Below, one piece after another: positions 1-6,447 of a stretch of 33,338 nt of DNA (position 1 is the first letter of the stretch; the number at the start of each line of letters is the position of its first letter). A model generated the notes under the pieces. It searched no databases. It had not been told where the DNA came from and was given only the letters and a program-made list of their open reading frames with translations. The translations under genes were made by a program, and so were the position numbers. Source of the DNA: Oleispira sp051275515 (GTDB taxonomy: Bacteria > Pseudomonadota > Gammaproteobacteria > Pseudomonadales > Oceanobacteraceae). Location of the stretch: the NCBI GenBank assembly GCA_051275515.1, contig JBNMOT010000018.1, positions 1 to 33,338 of the forward strand, given 5' to 3'.

Positions 1-7
1 GGGTCTG

Positions 8-742
8 ATGACACGTTTAATTGAGATGAAAACTGAAGGTAGTAGCGCTGTATTAGCGATGAATAGCCTTGACAATCGCCAAAATCCAGAATTTTTAGCT
101 GAATTTAATCAGCATCTTGATACGATAGAGGCCGACCAAGCGATTAAATCGATTGTACTCACGTCGACCAGTGATAAAAATTGGTCCCTAGGCATCGATC
201 TTGAATGGATGTCTCAGCCAACGAATACGGTTGAAGGTATTAATGAATTCATGACGGGAGTCACGAGGCTATTAAAGCGTATCGTGACGTTTCCTATGCC
301 TATTATTGCGGCGTTAAATGGTCACGCTTACGGCAATGGCGCCGTATTAGCGTGTGCGTGTGATTTTCGCTTTATGAAGTCTGATCGAGGCTTTTTTTGT
401 TTTCCCGAAGTTGACGTGCTGGTGCCTTTCTTTCCGTCGATGTTTCCCTTAATTAATAAAGCGGTACCCCAAGCGTTATTTAACCGTTTGGCGATGACAG
501 GCCAGCGTATCGGTGCTCAGGTATTATTGGATCATGATGTTGTGGAAGGTATTTTTGCTAATGACGATGAATTGCAGGCAGGGGTGTTAGAATTCGCGCA
601 GTCGTTTAATAAAAATCGATGGATTTATGGTCAGAATAAAACGCAAATGAATCAACAGATATTGCGGACGATGAAAGAAGAAGACTCAGATTTTATCAAT
701 AATATAAGCAAAATTTTGTGGAAAAACTTGCAGAAAAAATAA
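8..742 (+). CDS. enoyl-CoA hydratase/isomerase (crotonase) family protein
   Basis: This 244-residue protein has the crotonase fold expected of a CoA-thioester hydratase or isomerase, probably acting in cytoplasmic fatty-acid beta-oxidation. The oxyanion-hole segments are visible: SLGIDLEWM near residues 60-68, and NGHAYGNGAVLACACDFRF near 104-122. A glutamate (E134, in FPEVDV) sits where the family has its catalytic acid. The segment after it, with VPFFPSMFPLI, resembles delta3,delta2-enoyl-CoA isomerases more than classical hydratases, but the exact substrate cannot be read. The length is normal for a monofunctional member. The ATG at 8 gives the usual family N-terminus. Only seven bases precede it, so its promoter and ribosome-binding site lie mostly outside the window. 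A hairpin follows the stop codon, and then the left repeat of the DGR island. Confidence 0.85.
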   Translation: MTRLIEMKTEGSSAVLAMNSLDNRQNPEFLAEFNQHLDTIEADQAIKSIVLTSTSDKNWSLGIDLEWMSQPTNTVEGINEFMTGVTRLLKRIVTFPMPIIAALNGHAYGNGAVLACACDFRFMKSDRGFFCFPEVDVLVPFFPSMFPLINKAVPQALFNRLAMTGQRIGAQVLLDHDVVEGIFANDDELQAGVLEFAQSFNKNRWIYGQNKTQMNQQILRTMKEEDSDFINNISKILWKNLQKK

Positions 743-754
743 GCTTTTAAGCCT

Positions 755-778
755 TACGTCACGCGCTTAACGTGACGT
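755..778 (+). terminator. perfect 8-bp inverted repeat after the crotonase gene
   Basis: ACGTCACG (755-762) and CGTGACGT (771-778) form a perfect stem around a 7-base loop, 13 bases after the crotonase stop. Only a weak T-rich stretch (ATTCTTA) follows, so a terminator role is plausible but not firm. The left copy of the island-flanking direct repeat starts inside the loop. The right copy at 4988 therefore carries only the right arm. Confidence 0.45.
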
Positions 779-798
779 ATTCTTATCGAGACAAGCTA
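763..798 (+). repeat. left 36-bp direct repeat flanking the DGR island
   Basis: This begins GCGCTTAACGTGACGTATTC and ends GAGACAAGCTA. It matches 4988-5023 with one mismatch (G/A at 795). Similarity continues weakly for about six more bases. The two copies bracket the complete retroelement cassette, roughly 4.2 kb. They could be a target or attachment duplication, or the product of a recombination event. Confidence 0.85.
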
Positions 799-993
799 AC
801 GCACTGTCAGTTTTATAACGAAAAGATAAACGCCTTTTTTGATGTTGAAGAGAAGGAGAGGGCGTGAAAACATAATGTAAAAGTTAAATGTCTAGAGTTT
901 TTTTAATATAAGGTAGTTTGCTGACCAATAACATTACTATATTTTGAAATAACCAAATTAATTATCTGCTATTAATCGTAAAAGGAATTGTTT

Positions 994-2769
994 ATGCCTT
1001 CTATATCTGTTGTGTTTATAACGGCTTTTGCACTGTTACTGTCGGCTTGTGGTGGTTCAGGTTCTGGCGGTGGTTCAGGTTCTGGCGGTGGTTCAGGTTC
1101 TGGCGGCTTAGACATTACACAATTTACCATTACTTCAACAAGTGGATATGGCGGTAGTATCTCACCCGCCACACAAGCGGTGATACACGGTGAAACAGCC
1201 ACGTTAACCCTTGCTCCAGACACGGGTTATGCAATTGATTCGGTAACCGGTTGTGACGGCAGTTTAGAGGGCAATACTTATAGCACAGGCATTGTTACTC
1301 AAGACTGTGCGGTGAGTGCAAGTTTTAACAAAAGCTATGCGGTTACCGCCAGTGCAGGCCAAGGTGGTAGCATTACACCCGCCGAGCAAACGGTGATACA
1401 CGGTGAAACAGCCACATTGACCCTTGCTCCAGACACGGGTTATGCAATTGACTCGGTAACCGGTTGTGATGGCAGTTTAGATGGCAATACTTATAGCACA
1501 GGCATTGTTACTCAAGACTGTGCGGTGAGTGCAAGTTTTAACAAAACCTATACGGTGACGGCGAGTGCAGAGACGGGCGGCAGTATTACACCCCTCGAAC
1601 AAACGGTGATACACGGTGAAACAGCCACATTGACCCTTGCTCCAGACACGGGTTATGCAATTGATTCGGTAACCGGTTGTGATGGCAGTTTAGAGGGCAG
1701 TATTTATACCATCGCAAGCGCTACTCAAGATTGCTTGGTGAGTGCAAGTTTTAACCAAACCCCTATTGCCAATGCAGGCAGCGATCAAACCGTTATTGAA
1801 AACATGACCGTAACACTTGATGGTTCAACAAGTAACGATTCTGAAGATGATGCAAGCGAAACACCATTGTTGTATCGCTGGGAACAAACCGACGCTACAG
1901 ATATTATCGTAACATTAAACGGTATAAACCTAGCAACCCCCTCATTTGAAGCGCCAAGTGTAACGGAAACAACGGTGCTTGAATTTACCTTAACCGTTAC
2001 CGATAGTAACAATGACAGTGGTACTGATATTGTATTAATCACTGTAAATAAAAATCCACCCGACACCGCAACAGGCAAGCTAAACGATACGGGCATAACG
2101 ACCTGTTCATCAGGATCAAGCAATGATGCACCATGTCCAGTCGATGGTTATGAGGGCCAAGATGGCGATCACGGGCGTGATGCACAAGCCTCAGGAAGTA
2201 CATTAACCAAAGTAGGTGCAGGCACAGCAGGATTTGACTTTACCAAGCTGGATGCCAACGGCGATCCCTTAGCTGCTAATGCATCAGTATGGTCATGCGT
2301 GCAAGACAACCACACAGGCTTAGTCTGGGAAGTCAAAACCGCCGCTACAGGACTTCACTACACGAGCGACAAATACACTTGGTACAATACCGATGCCGAT
2401 ACCAATGGTGGTGGTGAAGGTTTGGCCGATAGTGCGGATATTTGTTACAACTACATCGGTGGTGATGCCGATAGTTTTTGTAATACCCAAGCCTTTGTCG
2501 CGCGCGTAAACAGGCAAAGTTTATGTGGCGCAACTAACTGGCGCTTACCGAATAAAAACGAGTTATCGTCCATTGTTGATTTTGTTCCTTTTAACCCAGC
2601 AATAGACAGCGATTATTTCCCTATTACGAACGGTTCTTGGTATTGGTCGTCCTCCCCTAGTGCCAGCCATAATGACTACGCGTGGATCGTTGACTTCTAC
2701 TATGGTAGCGAGTACGGCTATGGCAAGAGTCTCGACGGATATGTGCGTCTTGTTCGCGGTGGACAGTGA
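994..2769 (+). CDS. DGR target protein 1: lipoprotein with InlB-like repeats, PKD/REJ-like domain and variable DUF1566 C-terminus
   Basis: This 591-residue surface lipoprotein is a variable protein of the DGR. The chosen ATG at 994 has AAGGA about eight bases upstream; a TTG at 988 is less likely. A signal peptide ends in lipobox LLSAC (Cys19), followed by a Gly/Ser linker. Residues 44-256 are three near-identical 71-residue repeats resembling the divergent InlB B-repeat domains of Gram-negatives. Residues 259-353 look like a PKD/REJ-type beta-sandwich (ANAGSDQTV opening). Residues from about 362 form a DUF1566/Lcl-type domain, considered C-type-lectin-like, with NWRLPNKNEL and WYWSSSP. Residues 551-591 are VR1, ending in VRLVRGGQ at the stop. 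The likely role is displaying a ligand-binding face outside the cell; the ligand is unknown. The avd gene starts 20 bases downstream. Confidence 0.9.
   Translation: MPSISVVFITAFALLLSACGGSGSGGGSGSGGGSGSGGLDITQFTITSTSGYGGSISPATQAVIHGETATLTLAPDTGYAIDSVTGCDGSLEGNTYSTGIVTQDCAVSASFNKSYAVTASAGQGGSITPAEQTVIHGETATLTLAPDTGYAIDSVTGCDGSLDGNTYSTGIVTQDCAVSASFNKTYTVTASAETGGSITPLEQTVIHGETATLTLAPDTGYAIDSVTGCDGSLEGSIYTIASATQDCLVSASFNQTPIANAGSDQTVIENMTVTLDGSTSNDSEDDASETPLLYRWEQTDATDIIVTLNGINLATPSFEAPSVTETTVLEFTLTVTDSNNDSGTDIVLITVNKNPPDTATGKLNDTGITTCSSGSSNDAPCPVDGYEGQDGDHGRDAQASGSTLTKVGAGTAGFDFTKLDANGDPLAANASVWSCVQDNHTGLVWEVKTAATGLHYTSDKYTWYNTDADTNGGGEGLADSADICYNYIGGDADSFCNTQAFVARVNRQSLCGATNWRLPNKNELSSIVDFVPFNPAIDSDYFPITNGSWYWSSSPSASHNDYAWIVDFYYGSEYGYGKSLDGYVRLVRGGQ
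1050..1107 (+). repeat. 18-bp tandem repeat encoding a Gly/Ser linker
   Basis: About three copies of the unit GGTGGTTCAGGTTCTGGC encode GSGSGG repeats directly after the lipidated cysteine. This makes a flexible tether between membrane anchor and repeat domains, and a likely site of length variation by slippage. Confidence 0.8.
1123..1761 (+). repeat. three 213-bp tandem repeats inside target gene 1
   Basis: The units are 1123-1335, 1336-1548 and 1549-1761, each encoding 71 residues. Long blocks such as GGTGAAACAGCCAC and CCAGACACGGGTTATGCAAT are identical between copies, so the duplication is recent or maintained by gene conversion. Each unit has two cysteines (VTGCDGS and TQDCxVSASF) that could form a disulfide. 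Copy number may vary between strains. Confidence 0.9.
2644..2769 (+). other. DGR variable region VR1
   Basis: This 126-bp segment aligns without gaps to the TR at 3204-3329 (offset 560). By my count 20 template adenines are replaced here and only one non-adenine position differs (2712 G versus TR C). The last 30 bases, TATGTGCG through the stop, are invariant except C at 2764 where the TR has A. VR2 shares that C, so it probably marks the IMH (VR) versus IMH* (TR) difference. The first 15 bases (TGGTCGTCCTCCCCT) are identical. Confidence 0.93.
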
Positions 2770-2788
2770 TTTGGTTTTTGGGGCTTTT

Positions 2789-3142
2789 ATGAACTATCAA
2801 CATTTACCAATATGGCAACAAGCCAATAGACTGTTGCTTGAATTAGAAATTATAGTGAAGCAATTTTCACGTTACCATAAATATACAATAGGCACGGAAT
2901 TAAGGCAGGTGGTATTGCGTTTATGCAAAGCTATTCATCGCGCCTTTACGCGCAAGTACAGTAAAACAAAATGCATACAACATGTTGTGGAATTAATAGA
3001 TGACCTTAAGTTTCAATTGCGTTTAGGAAAAGAATTAAAAGCATTTAAGAATTTTGCTCAGTACGAGCAATTAGCCGAATTGGTTGTCAGCTTGGGTAGA
3101 CAAGCGGGCGGTTGGTTTAAACCAGCCATAAACTACCGTTAG
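2789..3142 (+). CDS. avd: Avd-like DGR accessory protein (four-helix bundle)
   Basis: This 117-residue basic, helix-rich protein opens MNYQHLPIWQQANRLLLELE and has HHE-less helical segments typical of the Avd / 23S rRNA intervening-sequence protein family. In known DGRs, Avd forms a barrel-shaped pentamer that binds the reverse transcriptase and the template RNA and is needed for mutagenic cDNA synthesis. The start is the ATG at 2789, 20 bases after VR1; the open frame running further upstream merely reads through VR1 in another frame. It sits between VR1 and the TR, the classic position. The reading frame is intact although the adjacent RT gene is broken, so the protein may still be made. 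Identity rests on length, helix pattern and context together. Confidence 0.85.
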   Translation: MNYQHLPIWQQANRLLLELEIIVKQFSRYHKYTIGTELRQVVLRLCKAIHRAFTRKYSKTKCIQHVVELIDDLKFQLRLGKELKAFKNFAQYEQLAELVVSLGRQAGGWFKPAINYR

Positions 3143-3159
3143 GATGTTTATTGTTAATG

Positions 3160-3199
3160 AAGTGGCTAGATAAAGAAGGTAATAGGTGAGAGGCCACTT
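3160..3199 (+). other. inverted repeat just 5' of the template repeat
   Basis: AAGTGGC (3160-3166) pairs with GCCACTT (3193-3199) across a 26-base loop, ending five bases before the TR. The avd-TR spacer RNA is known to be structured and important for cDNA priming in studied DGRs. That this stem has such a role is inference. Confidence 0.4.
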
Positions 3200-3203
3200 T
3201 AAA

Positions 3204-3329
3204 TGGTCGTCCTCCCCTAATGCCAACAATAATGACAACGCGTGGATCGTTAACTTCAACAATGGTAACGACAACAACAATAACAAGAGTAACAACAAAT
3301 ATGTGCGTCTTGTTCGCGGTGGAAAGTGA
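3204..3329 (+). other. DGR template repeat (TR)
   Basis: This non-coding 126-bp copy of the VR sequence lies between avd and the RT gene. Read in the VR frame it is dominated by AAC/AAT (Asn) codons, about 16 of 41, as expected for a template from which adenine mutagenesis produces many residues without stop codons. About 44 of 126 bases are A. It matches VR1 (2644-2769) and VR2 (4773-4898) apart from adenine positions. It ends GGAAAGTGA where the VRs have GGACAGTGA. Downstream flanks differ completely: ACCCAAAAAAGGG here, TTTGG(T/C)TTTT after both VRs. Confidence 0.95.
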
Positions 3330-3350
3330 TACCCAAAAAAGGGCATTGAT

Positions 3351-4356
3351 ATGTTAACGTGCTTGCCAGTAAGTGACCGTAATAATGCCCAACCTTATCC
3401 GTATTTCAACTTGCAAGCAGTAGATAATGCCTACAGGCAGTGTCGTAAACGCAAGCGAAAAACGGTAAGTGCTTGTTTGTATGAAACCAAGCTATTAGAT
3501 TATACCATTAATAGTAAAAACGCCTTGCAAAACCTTTGCTGGCAACCAACCCCACCCATTGCCTTTGTGGTCACAAAACCCAAAGCGCGGGAGGTTTATG
3601 CAGCACAATTTGAAGACCGTGTAATACACCACTTACTTATTAATGAACTAGAAGTTTTACTTGATAGTCAGTTTATTTTTGACGCTGCGTCAAATCGTAA
3701 AAATAAAGGCACACATTTTGCCGTTAATCGTTTGCAAAAAACTGATGCAAAAATCTGGGTTAAACTCGGTAATCCACAAGATTTTAATAAAGTATCCAGG
3801 CATAAGAGGCTAACAGAGTTAGTGCCGGGCAAGGGTACTTAATAGCTACTGGGGGCACTTTAGCCATGCCGATGCTCACACACTGAAACGAGCGTTGTTT
3901 CGCCGTTACGCGTGGCTGCAGTGGCTCTTTATAAACCCGCAGCAATTGATACCCCGTTGGTATCCTTTAAAGGTAAATCGTTTTTATTGCCAGTGGCGAT
4001 ATTTTTACCAACAATATCAGGGTTTTGTCGTGTTATTACAGTGTGGTAATAAAATAGTAACGCAATGTGTATTGCCCGTAAGTGGCTTTGGTTTATATTC
4101 AAACAACAAAGGTGGCAGAGTGACGGTTAATAATGAGGTGATAACTTTGTACGAGTTTCCGTTGCGGTATGTGTTGGACGTGCGTAAGTATTTAACACTA
4201 AACAACCAAGCTTATGTGTTTTGTAATGAGCAAGGTTATTTAAAAGGCGGGTTAAAAAAACGGTGTGTTCGTATTATTTCCTTAGCAGTATCAAATTCAC
4301 TCGTTAGCAATTACCTAGCAACTAAACAAACAGCTAATCTATTAATAAACACGTAA
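3351..4356 (+). pseudogene. DGR reverse transcriptase, catalytic core deleted and frameshifted
   Basis: The ATG at 3351 opens a 163-residue frame matching the N-terminal part of DGR RTs: fingers with FVVTKPKAREVYAAQFEDRVIHHLL pattern at residues 72-96, and FDAASNRKNKGTHFAVNRLQ at 110-129. The stretch KIWVKLGNPQDFNKVSRHKRL (134-154) may be a decayed motif A in which Gly140 replaces the catalytic Asp. The frame then stops at 3842. From about 3823, in the next frame, sequence reads RVLNSYWGHFSHADAHTLKRALFRR. This matches the SYLGH-type thumb motif of DGR RTs and continues to a stop at 4356. Roughly 0.5 kb, including the whole YxDD box, is therefore missing out of frame. The C-terminal extension after about 3930 (QWRYFYQQYQGFVVLLQCGN) vaguely resembles the MutS-I-like tails of some DGR RTs. 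No polymerase activity is expected. Confidence 0.88.
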
Positions 4357-4364
4357 GGAACAAT

Positions 4365-4898
4365 ATGAATAACTCAATAAAAGCCGCATTACTTTCAATT
4401 CTAATGTTAATAGCACTCCCAAGTAATGGACAAACCTGTAACGGTTCAATTACTCCCAGGACGCCTTTTAACCAATTTACGATAAATGATGATGGCACGG
4501 TCACCGACAATAAAACCACGTTAACATGGATGAGCTGTAGTTTAGGGCAAGCATGGGACGCAGATTCCAGCAGCTGTACCGGCACTGCCTCCCAATATAA
4601 CTGGCAAAACGCACTCACTGCTGCAGTCACTGCTGCATCAGCGAGTGCGTTTGTGGTTCCAAATGACTGGCGATTGCCCAATATAAAAGAATTAAAAAGC
4701 ATTGTAGAGCAAGCCTGTTATTTACCAGCAATCAATGACATTATTTTTTCTAATACGCAAAGTGAGTATTATTGGTCGTCCTCCCCTTATACCGGCAATC
4801 CTGGCTACGCGTGGGTCGTTAACTTCTACCGTGGTCACGTCAGCATCAGTAACAAGAGTGACGGCGAATATGTGCGTCTTGTTCGCGGTGGACAGTGA
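4365..4898 (+). CDS. DGR target protein 2: secreted DUF1566 protein with variable C-terminus
   Basis: This 177-residue protein has a type-I signal peptide (MNNSIKAALLSILMLIALPSNGQ) with no lipobox cysteine at a cleavage site, so it should be released to the periplasm or beyond. The rest is one DUF1566/Lcl-type domain: FTINDDGTVTDNKTTLTWM near residues 37-55, NDWRLPNIKELKSIV near 99-113, YYWSSSP near 135-141. VR2 covers residues 137-177 and ends VRLVRGGQ. Four cysteines upstream of the VR could form disulfides. The start ATG is preceded by TAAGGA, which overlaps the stop of the RT remnant, so the two genes were probably co-transcribed. It lacks the repeat and PKD modules of target 1 and is less than a third of its length, so one TR has served two different scaffolds. 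Confidence 0.88.
   Translation: MNNSIKAALLSILMLIALPSNGQTCNGSITPRTPFNQFTINDDGTVTDNKTTLTWMSCSLGQAWDADSSSCTGTASQYNWQNALTAAVTAASASAFVVPNDWRLPNIKELKSIVEQACYLPAINDIIFSNTQSEYYWSSSPYTGNPGYAWVVNFYRGHVSISNKSDGEYVRLVRGGQ
4773..4898 (+). other. DGR variable region VR2
   Basis: The 126 bp align without gaps to the TR (offset 1569). By my count 21 template adenines differ, and one non-A position (TR GCC to ACC). Several codons differ from VR1 at the same positions: AAT gives TAT here and AGT in VR1, AAC gives GGC here and AGC in VR1. The two VRs were therefore mutagenised independently. The 3' flank GTGATTTGG(C/T)TTTT is shared with VR1 but not with the TR. Confidence 0.93.
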
Positions 4899-4901
4899 TT
4901 T

Positions 4902-4928
4902 GGCTTTTTGGGCTTTTTGGGCTTTTTG
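4902..4928 (+). repeat. 9-bp tandem repeat downstream of VR2
   Basis: Three exact copies of GGCTTTTTG directly follow the VR2 stop. VR1 has a related but non-iterated GGTTTTTGGGGCTTTTA in the same place. It may be a decayed or expanded part of the 3' target-recognition flank. Confidence 0.75.
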
Positions 4929-4987
4929 ATGATTTAAAATACCAAGCGGATGTCTTATTTAAAGAGAGGGGGTTAACGACAACTGAT

Positions 4988-5023
4988 GCGCTTAACGTGA
5001 CGTATTCTTATCGAGACAAACTA
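4988..5023 (+). repeat. right 36-bp direct repeat flanking the DGR island
   Basis: This is a copy of 763-798 with one mismatch. It ends exactly on the stop codon (minus-strand TAG, 5021-5023) of the OYE-family gene. The interval 4899-4987 between VR2 and this repeat contains nothing recognisable beyond the 9-bp repeats. Confidence 0.85.
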
Positions 5024-6250
5024 TCGCGCTTTATAGTCTTGATAACGCTTGGTTAATTTCTTAAGTCGAATACGATCACGTATCAACGAAAATAGGGGTG
5101 AAGAATTCAGTTTAGGCTGTTTCCCTTGTCCCATTCGTTGCAGCTGACGTTTAATCACAGCCATGGTTGCGATAGAACTCAGGGTTTTATCTTTCCATTG
5201 CACTAGCGGGTTATGAGCACTTAATTGCGAATCTTTTTTCCAGTCATTAGGCAGCGACGGGTTCATTGCTAACGCCGTTCCCATGCCCACTAAATCAATG
5301 CCGTGCGTCAATACGTCTTCTGCGACGGCTAAACGCCTTATACCACCGGTTGTCATAAGAGGCATGGTGGCAATATGAACAATCTCTTTAGCGAAATCCA
5401 AAAAGTACGCTTCTCGTTGCAGCGTTCTGCCGTCGGTGGTTCTGCCTTGCATCGCTGGGCTTTCATAACTACCACCGGAAAGCTCGACCAAATCTACGGC
5501 CAACTCATTCATCGCTAAAATAACCGTTTTCGCATCGTCAGCATCAAACCCACCCCGTTGAAAATCAGCGGAATTTATTTTAACTGACACCGCAAACGTG
5601 GGCGCGACATGAGCCCGAACCGCCCGTATAACCGACAGTAATAAACGCATGCGATTTTCAATGGAACCGCCAAATTCATCGTTACGCTTATTGGTTAGTG
5701 GCGATAGGAATTGAGAAAGTAGATAACCGTGGGCACCATGAATTTGCACACCATCAAAGCCGGCTTGCTCTGCTTTTACAGCCGTATCGACAAAGCGCTG
5801 AATCAGTTGCTTAATATCGTTGTGAGTCATTGCTTTAGGCTGGCTAAATAGGTGTGAATGCTTACCCAGATCCAGCGCAATATCAGAGGGGGATAAAACG
5901 TCTCCTCCCATCGCGGCATACACTTGGCGGCCGGGGTGGTTAATCTGCATCCATACTTGAGTCTTGTTTTTCTTGGCGGTACTTGCCCACACTTTGAAGG
6001 GGGATAAATCACTGTCTTTCTCTAATACGATGCCCCCCGGGCCGGTCAATGCACGGCCATCGACCATAACGTTGCCGGTAATTAATAAGCCCGTTCCGCC
6101 TTCAGCCCAGCGTTGATAAAGCCGCAAAATAGCGGGGCCCGGAACTTGTCCTTCATCGGACATATTTTCTTCCATCGCCGCTTTTGCTAAGCGATTTGGC
6201 AGCTGGGCACCACAGGGTAAGGTAAAGGGAGAGAAAACGGATGATGTCAT
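5021..6250 (-). CDS. Old Yellow Enzyme family NADH:flavin oxidoreductase
   Basis: This 409-residue cytoplasmic FMN enzyme has a TIM-barrel OYE domain over about residues 1-360. HGAHGYLLSQFLSP (171-184), with H171 and H174 as the usual substrate-anchoring pair, is followed by NKRNDEFGGSIENR, a hallmark of the family. MTTGGIRR near 300 is the FMN-phosphate-binding segment, and MGTALAMNP follows it. There is no C-terminal FeS/FAD module, so it is not a full 2,4-dienoyl-CoA reductase; it probably reduces activated C=C bonds with NAD(P)H. The last 50 or so residues are a basic tail (RIRLKKLTKRYQDYKAR). It is divergent from the TetR gene, with twin palindromes between them, so TetR control is likely. 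Its stop codon lies in the right repeat of the DGR island. Confidence 0.88.
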   Translation of the reverse strand: MTSSVFSPFTLPCGAQLPNRLAKAAMEENMSDEGQVPGPAILRLYQRWAEGGTGLLITGNVMVDGRALTGPGGIVLEKDSDLSPFKVWASTAKKNKTQVWMQINHPGRQVYAAMGGDVLSPSDIALDLGKHSHLFSQPKAMTHNDIKQLIQRFVDTAVKAEQAGFDGVQIHGAHGYLLSQFLSPLTNKRNDEFGGSIENRMRLLLSVIRAVRAHVAPTFAVSVKINSADFQRGGFDADDAKTVILAMNELAVDLVELSGGSYESPAMQGRTTDGRTLQREAYFLDFAKEIVHIATMPLMTTGGIRRLAVAEDVLTHGIDLVGMGTALAMNPSLPNDWKKDSQLSAHNPLVQWKDKTLSSIATMAVIKRQLQRMGQGKQPKLNSSPLFSLIRDRIRLKKLTKRYQDYKAR

Positions 6251-6290
6251 TACGGCAACCTAAATGTCTTGTATGGGTGAGTCGTGCGTC

Positions 6291-6320
6291 GGCTATTAAT
6301 TCGGCTATTAATTCGGCTAT
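6291..6320 (+). repeat. 12-bp tandem repeat in the OYE/TetR divergent promoter region
   Basis: GGCTATTAATTC occurs twice (6291-6302, 6303-6314), with a third partial copy running into the first operator-like palindrome. This looks like a replication-slippage product and alters spacing upstream of the OYE gene. Confidence 0.75.
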
Positions 6321-6355
6321 AGACTTATAGTTTGAATGACTATAGCCTTATAGTC
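6317..6355. promoter_or_regulatory. twin palindromic operators, probable TetR sites
   Basis: CTATAGACTTATAG (6317-6330) and CTATAGCCTTATAG (6340-6353) are near-identical palindromes of pattern CTATAN4TATAG, with centres 23 bp apart. The second extends to GACTATAGCCTTATAGTC. They lie between divergent OYE and tetR genes, the standard arrangement for a TetR-family repressor controlling its neighbour and itself. Confidence 0.7.
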
Positions 6356-6395
6356 GAAGTAAGAGTATTAAAATGTGACATTAGACGCGATATGG

Positions 6396-6431
6396 CTATT
6401 TACACAACTATTTACACAACTATTTACATAA
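6396..6431 (+). repeat. 12-bp tandem repeat upstream of tetR
   Basis: CTATTTACACAA is present at 6396-6407 and 6408-6419, with a third copy (one mismatch) at 6420-6431. It ends next to the AAGGGAAG ribosome-binding site of the TetR gene, in its leader. Confidence 0.75.
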
Positions 6432-6447
6432 CAAGGGAAGATCGGTA

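Noticed and set aside
918..943. Promoter for target gene 1 (TTGCTG with TATATT)
   Set aside because: The spacing is only about 14 bp and both boxes are weak, so I do not call it.
972..1223. Minus-strand ORF rich in Pro-Glu-Pro
   Set aside because: It is the antisense shadow of the Gly/Ser linker repeat in the lipoprotein gene.
1123..1761. CRISPR-like or satellite array
   Set aside because: The 213-bp repeats are in frame, encode a protein domain and have no unique spacers.
2320..2533. Two overlapping minus-strand ORFs, one His-rich
   Set aside because: Both are antisense to the DUF1566 domain of target 1, with no ribosome-binding site or recognisable domain.
2660..2788. Longer avd reading frame starting inside VR1
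   Set aside because: The extra 43 residues read VR1 in another frame. The ATG at 2789 gives the normal Avd length.
3351..4356. Reading the RT as one functional protein through programmed frameshifting
   Set aside because: Joining the two frames would still leave out most of the palm, including the YxDD box, so no frameshift can restore a polymerase.
3351..4356. RT as part of a group II intron or retron
   Set aside because: The motifs, adjacent Avd gene and TR/VR pairs match a DGR. No intron RNA domains or maturase/HNH region are visible here.
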